From Lachnospiraceae bacterium (GTDB lineage Bacteria; Bacillota_A; Clostridia; Lachnospirales; Lachnospiraceae), in the NCBI GenBank assembly GCA_016291475.1, contig JAEEXJ010000069.1:1-17704 (forward strand): 17,704 nt of DNA. Reading direction: 5' to 3'. A model generated the notes under the pieces. That model saw only the letters and a program-made list of their open reading frames with translations, searched no databases and was not told where the DNA came from. This document shows, in pieces, positions 8,078 through 14,748 of this stretch (position 1 is its first letter; each line of letters begins with the position of its first letter). A program made the translations under genes and the position numbers.

Positions 8078-8992
8078 TTGAAAACCGAAGTCATAAAAGC
8101 CAAAGCAAGAAAAATATTTTACAGTAATGAAATGGTCGGATATGTTTTCGCCTTTCCGTTCATATTCGGTTTTATCTGTTTTTCGTTTATTCCCATCGTA
8201 ACTTCCCTTCGTTATGCATTTACGGATTTTTCCATGGGAAATAAGACGATCGAATTTGTGGGAGGCGCAAATTTTAAACAGCTTCTGGGGGATGAGATAT
8301 TCCTGAAGTCATTGGGAATAACCCTGAAGTATGTATTTATATCTGTTCCCTTAAAGCTTATATTTGCTTTGCTTGTTGCGTTTGTTTTGACCAGAAAGAC
8401 AAAGATGCAGGTTTTGTACAGATCCCTGTATTATGTACCTTCACTTGTCGGAGGAAGTATAGCCGTAGCACTGGTATGGAAACAGCTTTTTGCCAGAAAG
8501 GGATTGTTTAATTCCGTTCTGGCAGATATGGGGCTTGGAACCATAAACTGGTTCGGAGATCAGAAGCTTGCGCTTTATCCCCTCATTCTTATGAGTGTGT
8601 GGCAGTTCGGATCTTCAATGATCATTTTTGCGGCAGGATTAAAAGAGATTTCACCGACCTACTATGAAGCAGCCAGGATTGACGGTGCAAACACTTTTCA
8701 GTCTTTTGTAAATATCACCTTACCTTGCCTGTCTCCGATAATCCTTTATAATCTGGTAATGCAGACCATTCAGGCATTCATGTCATTCACCCAGGCATTT
8801 GTAATAACTGCCGGAGGACCTGATAACGGAACCATGATGTATGCACTATATGTATATAACCAGGCGTTCAAATATAACCATATGGGTTATGCATGTGCGA
8901 TGAGCTGGTTCATGCTGATAGTAATGTGCATCATCACTCTGGTTATCTTTAAGACATCCAGGAGCTGGGTCTTCACGGAATCCGGAGATTGA
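8078..8992 (+). CDS. CUT1 sugar ABC transporter permease (MalF/UgpA-like)
   Basis: Inner-membrane subunit that forms the translocation channel with the next gene's product. The start is set at TTG 8078 because ACGGAGAG sits 5-6 bases upstream. The alternative upstream GTG at 8024 lies inside the hairpin and has no ribosome site. The resulting 304-residue protein has about six membrane segments (about 20-43, 83-105, 118-135, 164-187, 218-240 and near 270-290). It also has the cytoplasmic EAA loop, EAARIDGANTFQSFVNITLP at 197-216, which contacts the ATPase. Family assignment is secure. The rare TTG start and the preceding hairpin would both lower its synthesis relative to the binding protein. 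Confidence 0.93.
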   Translation: MKTEVIKAKARKIFYSNEMVGYVFAFPFIFGFICFSFIPIVTSLRYAFTDFSMGNKTIEFVGGANFKQLLGDEIFLKSLGITLKYVFISVPLKLIFALLVAFVLTRKTKMQVLYRSLYYVPSLVGGSIAVALVWKQLFARKGLFNSVLADMGLGTINWFGDQKLALYPLILMSVWQFGSSMIIFAAGLKEISPTYYEAARIDGANTFQSFVNITLPCLSPIILYNLVMQTIQAFMSFTQAFVITAGGPDNGTMMYALYVYNQAFKYNHMGYACAMSWFMLIVMCIITLVIFKTSRSWVFTESGD

Positions 8993-9005
8993 GAGGTGCA
9001 TTGAT

Positions 9006-9848
9006 ATGAAAACAAAAAAATTAGTATTAAAAACCGTATATCATGTTCTTGTCATCGCCTTCGGATTTGTAATGATATATCCGGTATTGTGGATGATAAG
9101 CGGATCCTTTAAGGACAACAGTGAGATCCTGAGAGGTTCACTTTCACTTATTCCTTCCGAGTGGAAATTCAGTAACTATCCCACGGGATGGAAGGGCTTT
9201 TCCAAGATAAGTTTTGCGAGATTTTTCTTTAATTCGTTTTTTATAACAGCACTTTCTACATTCGGAACCGTCATAAGCTCATCGCTGGTAGCTTATTCTC
9301 TTTCGAGGGTAAAGTTCCGCGGCAGACGTTTATGGTTTACATGTATGCTTGCGACCATGATGCTGCCGGGACAGGTTATTATGATACCGTCATTCCTTAT
9401 ATGGTATCGCCTCGGGCTTGCAAACAGTTACGTGCCTCTTATTTTCCCCTACTTCTGCGGTCAGGCATTTTTTATCTACCAGATGATGCAGTTTATGTCG
9501 GGCATTCCAAAAGAACTGGATGAAGCGGCAACAATTGACGGATGCAGTAAATATACGATCTATTCGCATATCATTCTTCCGCTTTTAAAGCCTGCGATCG
9601 TCACTACCGTAATAATCCAGTTCTATTGGAAATGGGATGACTATATGGGACCGCTCCTTTATCTGAGTAAGCCTAGTTCTTATACTGTATCTTTGGCTAT
9701 CAAGATGTTTGCCGATGCGGCATCCACAACGGATTACGGTGCAATGTTTGCTATGTCCACTTTATCGCTTTTACCTGTATTTTTGATCTTCCTTTTCTTC
9801 AATAAGTATCTGGTTGAAGGTATAGGAACAAGCGGACTGAAAGGATAA
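9006..9848 (+). CDS. CUT1 sugar ABC transporter permease (MalG/UgpE-like)
   Basis: Second channel subunit of the importer, 280 residues with about six membrane segments. Its EAA loop is EAATIDGCSKYTIYSHIILP at 173-192, followed by LLKPA. ATG 9006 follows the previous stop by 13 bases, with GAGAGGTG upstream. The next gene starts 2 bases after its stop, so the transporter and glycosidase genes form one transcription unit. No ATP-binding subunit gene follows, which is usual for CUT1 importers of Firmicutes that share an MsmK/MsmX-type ATPase encoded elsewhere. Confidence 0.94.
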   Translation: MKTKKLVLKTVYHVLVIAFGFVMIYPVLWMISGSFKDNSEILRGSLSLIPSEWKFSNYPTGWKGFSKISFARFFFNSFFITALSTFGTVISSSLVAYSLSRVKFRGRRLWFTCMLATMMLPGQVIMIPSFLIWYRLGLANSYVPLIFPYFCGQAFFIYQMMQFMSGIPKELDEAATIDGCSKYTIYSHIILPLLKPAIVTTVIIQFYWKWDDYMGPLLYLSKPSSYTVSLAIKMFADAASTTDYGAMFAMSTLSLLPVFLIFLFFNKYLVEGIGTSGLKG

Positions 9849-9850
9849 AC

Positions 9851-11374
9851 ATGATAAGTAATCCGATCATAAAAGGTTTTAATCCCGATCCTTCCATAAC
9901 ATGCGCGGGAGATAAATTCTATATCGTTAACTCCACCTTTGAATGGTGGCCCGGAGCAAGACTTTATGTTTCGGAAGATCTCGCAAATTGGGAGAATCTG
10001 GGTGGAATCCTTACAAGTCCTGCACAGATCGATCTTACCGGTTGTCATCCCTCATGCGGAGTTTGGGCCTGCGACCTCAGCTTCGATGGCAGAAGATTTT
10101 ATCTTACATATACCGATGTTAAGACCAAGAAATATTTTTATAACACACATAATTACCTGATCTATTCGGAAAGCATCAATGGACCGTGGTCAAAACCTGT
10201 ATATTTAAACAGTGTCGGATTCGATCCTTCCGTATTTCATGATACCGATGGACGCAAATATCTGGTTGGTATGTTAAACGGTTTTAAAGGCATAACTGTT
10301 CAGAGTCTTGATCCCGTGACTTTGGTGCCTGTGGGAGAGCCGGTAAAGATATTCGATGGCTCTGGAATAGGCTGCACCGAAGGACCTCATTTATACAAAG
10401 TGGGAGAGTATTATTACCTGATCACTGCGGAAGGAGGTACAGGATATGATCATTGCGTCAGCGTAGCAAGATCAAGAGATCTGTACGGTCCATACGAGGT
10501 TCATCCCGATAATCCGATACTCACTTCTAACAGTGACAGCCCTCTTCAAAAATGCGGTCACGGAGATATTGTTTTTGACAAGGACGGAAGATCATACATA
10601 GTTTTCCTATGCTCTAGACCTGTGGACGGCAATATATCGATACTCGGACGAGAGACTGCGATCGAAGAACTTGTTTGGGACGATGGATGGCCGAGACTGA
10701 AAAACGGTACGAAATGTGCCGGGACTTTGACCGGGATCGATAGCATTCAGGAAGAGTCCGATGTTTTTTACGATGATTTTTCGGAAGAAGATATCAAAAC
10801 GGTCTATTCATCTCCCAGGAGAAATTATCACGAATTTGCGGAAGTCTGTACAGGCCGGTGCGGTAAGAGGGTGCTAAGGCTGACCGGCAGAGAATCCATC
10901 AATTCATTTTTCAAGGTTTCACTTTTATCCTACAGGATCCGTGAGGTGAATGTCAGAGCGATAACACGAATGCATTTTTCTTCTTTCTCTTCAGAGCAGA
11001 TGGCAGGACTATGTATCGTATACGATGCGCTGAACAACTATATGTTCGTTCAGACATTCGTAGAAGGCAGGCCCTGCCTGAAGCTCATAAGGAGTGACAA
11101 GGGAGTCGTTGAAGAACTTGAAACGATCACACTTGAAGATGCGGACGACGGAGTGGATCTATCCATAGAAATGCGTGAAGGTAAGAAGATACTTTTCGGA
11201 TACCGTACGCAGGAAGAATGGGTTATGATGGATAGTGTGGCAGACGCATGTATTTTATCGGATGAGTATTGCCGCGGATTTACCGGAACACAGATCGGTA
11301 TGTATGCACATGACCTTACCGGTATGGGAACTTACGCCGAATATGAATATTTTAAAGTAGAGGAAAAGTCGTGA
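9851..11374 (+). CDS. Glycoside hydrolase family 43 (beta-xylosidase/alpha-L-arabinofuranosidase-like)
   Basis: An inverting exo-glycosidase of 507 residues without a signal peptide, so it probably acts in the cytoplasm on imported oligosaccharides. The N-terminal five-bladed propeller shows the three GH43 catalytic carboxylates: Asp13 in NPDPS (base), Asp125 in GFDPSVFHD (pKa modulator) and Glu177 in CTEGPHL (acid). It also has the WWPGARLYVSEDLANW block at 32-47 and GHGD at 236-239 near the active-site metal. Residues from about 305 to the end fit the beta-sandwich domain found C-terminal in many GH43 beta-xylosidases. ATG 9851 begins 2 bases after the permease stop. In this pectic context the likely substrate is an arabinose- or xylose-bearing side chain. 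GH43 specificity cannot be decided from motifs, and galactan- or arabinan-active subfamilies remain possible. Confidence 0.9.
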   Translation: MISNPIIKGFNPDPSITCAGDKFYIVNSTFEWWPGARLYVSEDLANWENLGGILTSPAQIDLTGCHPSCGVWACDLSFDGRRFYLTYTDVKTKKYFYNTHNYLIYSESINGPWSKPVYLNSVGFDPSVFHDTDGRKYLVGMLNGFKGITVQSLDPVTLVPVGEPVKIFDGSGIGCTEGPHLYKVGEYYYLITAEGGTGYDHCVSVARSRDLYGPYEVHPDNPILTSNSDSPLQKCGHGDIVFDKDGRSYIVFLCSRPVDGNISILGRETAIEELVWDDGWPRLKNGTKCAGTLTGIDSIQEESDVFYDDFSEEDIKTVYSSPRRNYHEFAEVCTGRCGKRVLRLTGRESINSFFKVSLLSYRIREVNVRAITRMHFSSFSSEQMAGLCIVYDALNNYMFVQTFVEGRPCLKLIRSDKGVVEELETITLEDADDGVDLSIEMREGKKILFGYRTQEEWVMMDSVADACILSDEYCRGFTGTQIGMYAHDLTGMGTYAEYEYFKVEEKS

Positions 11375-12768
11375 TCGAATTTTCGGATGTGAAATTTAAA
11401 TCTGAAGATGAACTTCTTGATAAGCTGTTTAACACAGCACTGAAAAAGTGTGAGGATAATATTGTCTCATTCGGAGACAGGGATGTTCTTGTCGAGGGGG
11501 GAGGATATGAGAAAATCTGGCTCGAAACCCAGCCTATGGGCGGGCGCATGTATGCCAAGAAAAATATTACCGTTGCACTGAATAACCAGCTCATGTTCAT
11601 GGAACACCGGAGAAAAGACGGAAGAATCCCCGGAAGTATTGCACTTGAAGCAGGTAAGGTCATACCTCAGTTTAACAAATTCCAAGGCTTTTGTTTTCCG
11701 GAGCCTGCCCTTGATATGTATTTCATAGCGAATGCAGGAGAGGATTATCTGGACGAACTTTACGAATGCCTGGAAGGTTTTGATAAATACCTTTGGGAAA
11801 ACAGAGATTCCGACGGAGACGGCTGCCTTGAATCATGGTGCAAATATGATACGGGTGAAGACAATGCGGTCAGGTATAAAAATGCACCCGATGCATGGTC
11901 TGCGGAATTCCCTCCGGAAGGATTAAGCATTGTACCCATGGCTTCACTTGATGTGATGAGTTATTCCTATTCTTCCAGATATACTTTGTCCAGAATTGCA
12001 TACCTGAAAGGAAAAGAAAAACTTGGTGATGAATGGGCCAAGCTCGCCGGAAGCGTCAGAGCCAAGATACGCGAATACCTGTGGGATGCGGAAGCGCATA
12101 TCTGTTTTGACAGAGATAAACATCACAGAAAACAAAAGATCATAACCCACAACACTTTAAGGGCAATGTATTGGGGAAGCATAGATAAAGATATGGCTTC
12201 CAAATTCGTAAACGATCATTTACTGAACGAAAAAGAGTTTTGGACTTACATGCCTCTTCCTTCCGTTTCGGTAAGCGATCCTAATTTTGTGAATGAACCG
12301 ACCAATAATTGGAGCGGACAATGTGAGGCACTTACATATCAGAGAGCGATAAATGCTTTGGAAAAATACGGATATGATCATTTGATCCCGTATCTGGGAA
12401 GAAAGCTTTTTGATGCGATAGGTAAGGATCTTTTATTTGTACAGCAGTATGATCCCTTCACCGGTAAACCTTCCGTAAATGAGGACACCGGCGGCAGGAA
12501 CGGATACGGTCCCGCACTTTTATCCGTGATCGAATACATGGCTGCAATGTACGGAGTACGCAGAAAAGAGAACAATCTGATATGGGGATGCATGCAGGGA
12601 ACTTCATATGAATACGAACAGATTTTGGGAGATGATACTTATCTGATACGTAACAAGGATGATGAAACCACTGCATTCATTAACGGGAACAAAATATTCG
12701 GTACCAAAAAGAATGTAAAGATCATAACTGATTTGAGAGGAAATGTGGTTAAAGCCACAGATATATAA
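11371..12768 (+). CDS. (alpha/alpha)6-barrel glycosidase-like protein (GH63/GH37/MGH1-type), specificity unknown
   Basis: A 465-residue protein without a signal peptide, resembling the catalytic core of six-hairpin glycosidases of the trehalase/GH63/mannosylglycerate-hydrolase type. Clan-like blocks are WENRDSDGDGCLESW at 142-156, TGEDNA at 161-166 (in the place of SGWDDS, so Asp164 would be the general acid), NNWSGQCEALTYQ at 312-324 and YDPFTGKP at 360-367, followed by NGYGPALLSVIEYM. The base Glu normally two residues before the Tyr of the YDPxTG block reads Gln358 here. The last 60 residues appear to be a small beta-rich tail. GTG 11371 overlaps the GH43 stop (GTGA) and has AGAGGA 6 bases upstream, so translation is coupled. 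Genomic company points to pectic oligosaccharides, perhaps a rhamnose-releasing activity, but this is a guess from context. The fold-level call is moderately sure; the reaction is unknown. Confidence 0.7.
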   Translation: MIEFSDVKFKSEDELLDKLFNTALKKCEDNIVSFGDRDVLVEGGGYEKIWLETQPMGGRMYAKKNITVALNNQLMFMEHRRKDGRIPGSIALEAGKVIPQFNKFQGFCFPEPALDMYFIANAGEDYLDELYECLEGFDKYLWENRDSDGDGCLESWCKYDTGEDNAVRYKNAPDAWSAEFPPEGLSIVPMASLDVMSYSYSSRYTLSRIAYLKGKEKLGDEWAKLAGSVRAKIREYLWDAEAHICFDRDKHHRKQKIITHNTLRAMYWGSIDKDMASKFVNDHLLNEKEFWTYMPLPSVSVSDPNFVNEPTNNWSGQCEALTYQRAINALEKYGYDHLIPYLGRKLFDAIGKDLLFVQQYDPFTGKPSVNEDTGGRNGYGPALLSVIEYMAAMYGVRRKENNLIWGCMQGTSYEYEQILGDDTYLIRNKDDETTAFINGNKIFGTKKNVKIITDLRGNVVKATDI

Positions 12769-12785
12769 AAGATAGAGGATAGAAA

Positions 12786-14162
12786 ATGAAATATACTGAT
12801 AATTTTGTTGAGGATGTAACCATTGCTTATATCGGAGGAGGTTCAAGAGGCTGGGCCTGGACGTTTATGACTGATCTTGCGCTTGAAAAACAGCTTTCCG
12901 GAACCATCAGACTTTATGATATAGACAAAGATGCGGCTAAAGCAAATGAGATCATCGGTAATTCCATCAAAGGCAGAAAAGAAGCAGTGGGCAAATGGGA
13001 TTATGTTGTATCGAATACCGTTGAGGAAGCACTTACCGGAGCGGACTTTGTAGTGATCTCGATACTTCCCAAGACTTTTGATGAAATGGAAGTTGATGTT
13101 CATATGCCGGAGCGTTTGGGCATTTATCAGTCGGTCGGTGATACTGCAGGCCCCGGTGGAATGATCAGGGCACTCAGAACACTTCCCATTTTCTATGAAT
13201 ATGCTAAAGAGATCGAAAGGTATTGTCCTGATGCCTGGGTCATCAATTATACAAACCCCATGTCTCTTTGCGTCAAAGCTATGTACGATGCTTTCCCCGG
13301 TATCAAAGCATTCGGATGCTGCCACGAGGTATTCGGAACTGAGAAGATTCTTGCTCAGATAGTGGCTGAAAAACTCGGATCGGAGAAGATCGACAGACAT
13401 GAGATCGAAGTAAATGTAATGGGAATCAACCATTTCACATGGTTTGATTATGCTTCATATAAGGGAATAGATCTTTTCCCCATATACAGAGAATTCATAA
13501 AAGATCATTTCGAAGAGGGACTTGATGAAAGGGATGCTAACTGGGCTAATTCATGCTTTGCATGTAAGCACAGAGTAAAGATGGATCTGTTTAATAAATA
13601 CGGACTCATAGCTGCTGCAGGAGACAGACATCTTGCAGAGTTCATGCCCGGTGATATGTATCTGAAAGATCCCGAGACCGTAAGAAGCTGGGGATTTGAT
13701 CTTACAAGTGTCAAGTGGAGAAAAGAAGATCTCCAAAACAGGTTGGCTAAATCGGGAAGATTGGTGAGAGGTGAAGAGCAGATAAATCTCCTTCCGACCG
13801 GTGAGGAAGGAATACTCCTCATTAAAGCTCTTTGCGGACTGACGAGAATCGTAAGTAATGTTAATATCCCCAACACAAGTCGTCAGATTCCCAATCTTCC
13901 CGAAGAAGCAGTTGTTGAAACCAATGCACTTTTCGGAAGAGATTCGATCCGCCCGATCTACGCGGGAGAGATGCCTGAGAACATCAGAGAGCTTGTTATG
14001 CCACATATTGAGAATCATGAGCGCATACTCGAAGCTTCCAAGACAAGGGATGTTAATCTTGTGGTCGAAAGCTTTATGAACGATCCGGTCACCAAAGGTG
14101 CTCATGCCTCGGAGGATGATATCAGGAAACTTGTTACCGATATGATGAACGCGACTCTTTGA
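12786..14162 (+). CDS. lplD: GH4 alpha-galacturonidase (LplD-like)
   Basis: NAD+- and metal-dependent glycoside hydrolase that works by oxidation/elimination rather than by a carboxylate pair. It has 458 residues and no signal peptide. The N-terminal Rossmann motif reads IGGGSRG at 16-22, with the acidic end of strand 2 in LYDID at 43-47. NYTNP at 154-158 and GINHFTWF further on are the family's substrate and metal elements. The decisive motif is CHEV at 179-182: family 4 alpha-galacturonidases such as Bacillus subtilis LplD are described as having a CHEV active-site motif, separating them from other family 4 activities. Residues 179 (Cys) and 180 (His) would bind the divalent metal. ATG 12786 has AGAGGAT 5 bases upstream. 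Its product, free galacturonate, is the substrate upstream of uxaB and uxaA in the same cluster. Confidence 0.88.
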   Translation: MKYTDNFVEDVTIAYIGGGSRGWAWTFMTDLALEKQLSGTIRLYDIDKDAAKANEIIGNSIKGRKEAVGKWDYVVSNTVEEALTGADFVVISILPKTFDEMEVDVHMPERLGIYQSVGDTAGPGGMIRALRTLPIFYEYAKEIERYCPDAWVINYTNPMSLCVKAMYDAFPGIKAFGCCHEVFGTEKILAQIVAEKLGSEKIDRHEIEVNVMGINHFTWFDYASYKGIDLFPIYREFIKDHFEEGLDERDANWANSCFACKHRVKMDLFNKYGLIAAAGDRHLAEFMPGDMYLKDPETVRSWGFDLTSVKWRKEDLQNRLAKSGRLVRGEEQINLLPTGEEGILLIKALCGLTRIVSNVNIPNTSRQIPNLPEEAVVETNALFGRDSIRPIYAGEMPENIRELVMPHIENHERILEASKTRDVNLVVESFMNDPVTKGAHASEDDIRKLVTDMMNATL

Positions 14163-14176
14163 CGATATCTTATATT

Positions 14177-14213
14177 GAAAAACCGGCTTGCCTTAACGGT
14201 AAGCCGGTTTTTC
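14177..14213. terminator. Bidirectional intrinsic terminator between convergent genes
   Basis: AAAAACCGGCTT pairs perfectly with AAGCCGGTTTTT, closed by G14177-C14213 and extended by a G-T and a C-G pair around a short loop. The T-tract on + serves the glycosidase operon, and the A-tract at the left becomes a T-tract on - for the small membrane protein gene ending at 14217. Confidence 0.88.
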
Positions 14214-14216
14214 GAT

Positions 14217-14576
14217 TTATATGGATTTTCCTGCCGGATTTTTGATGCCTTTAAAACATTCGCTGTCCATATGTGTAAGGTAATAACCTGCCATAAGTTC
14301 GGATAAACTCTGAAGTCCCCAGATGATCATGATGACGATGCCAACGCGGCCGATGGAAAATTCAAACCCCTTTCCCAGAATGAATGTTGACACCGTTTCC
14401 CAGACGAGAAATACTTGCATAAGAGTCCATGAAGACCATGCCTGCGCTTTGGTTAAGATGCTCAAAGCCTTTTCGTCATTTTTATGTTTTGCAGAATAAA
14501 TTGCTCTCCAAAGAAACGATCCGGCAATGGCAACGAGTGATGCTATCATTGCGATAACTACTAATGTGTGATTCAT
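14217..14576 (-). CDS. Small membrane protein of unknown function
   Basis: A 119-residue protein not recognised as a known family. It has three hydrophobic segments, about 5-26, 48-67 and 77-100, separated by a charged loop (SAKHKNDEK at 28-36) and ending in a polar tail with one Cys (107). It lacks the conserved Cys/His pattern and length of AgrB-type peptide-processing proteases. The reading frame is supported by a strong AAGGAGTAGG site 5 bases before ATG 14576, and by a stop codon placed immediately ahead of a bidirectional terminator. It lies 172 bases downstream of the sensor kinase gene on the same strand. A role linked to that two-component system is possible but rests only on position. 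It could equally be an independent membrane gene with its own promoter. Confidence 0.72.
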   Translation of the reverse strand: MNHTLVVIAMIASLVAIAGSFLWRAIYSAKHKNDEKALSILTKAQAWSSWTLMQVFLVWETVSTFILGKGFEFSIGRVGIVIMIIWGLQSLSELMAGYYLTHMDSECFKGIKNPAGKSI

Positions 14577-14748
14577 TTTCCTACTCCTTATCTGATACGG
14601 TTTATGATTGTTTTTTCGTTAGCTAACTGATTACGGGTGCGATCTTTTTATTACCCGATCGCTCCTTGCAGATTGAATAATATCAGCGAAAGCCTATCCG
14701 TGCCCTTTTTGGGAATAAACTGTATCGAAATCGGAATGAAGTGTATTA
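14577..14748. other. Intergenic region between sensor kinase and small membrane protein
   Basis: No gene is recognised, and no clear small peptide precursor frame with a ribosome site was found. Visible elements are a perfect 10-base palindrome GTTAGCTAAC at 14618-14627 and a 6-base-pair inverted repeat GCGATC/GATCGC around 14639-14662. An ACAGTTTAT-type element on the - strand near 14715-14723 resembles one half of a LytTR regulator site, but a second half at the usual spacing is not apparent. There is no convincing intrinsic terminator for the kinase gene. Confidence 0.4.

Noticed and set aside
12744..12760. Small hairpin (TGTGG/CCACA) near the end of the 465-residue glycosidase-like gene
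   Set aside because: Only 5 base pairs, inside coding sequence and without a T-run. It is not credible as a terminator.
12843..13433. 196-codon open frame on the - strand inside the GH4 gene
   Set aside because: It lies wholly within a convincing GH4 coding sequence on the other strand, shows no family motif and has no ribosome site of note. It is a shadow of codon bias.
13551..14105. 184-codon open frame on the - strand inside the GH4 gene
   Set aside because: Same situation: antisense to conserved GH4 sequence, with low-complexity composition and no recognisable domain.
14217..14576. AgrB-like peptide-processing protease
   Set aside because: The small membrane protein is too short and has only one Cys, in its polar tail, without the His/Cys catalytic arrangement of AgrB.
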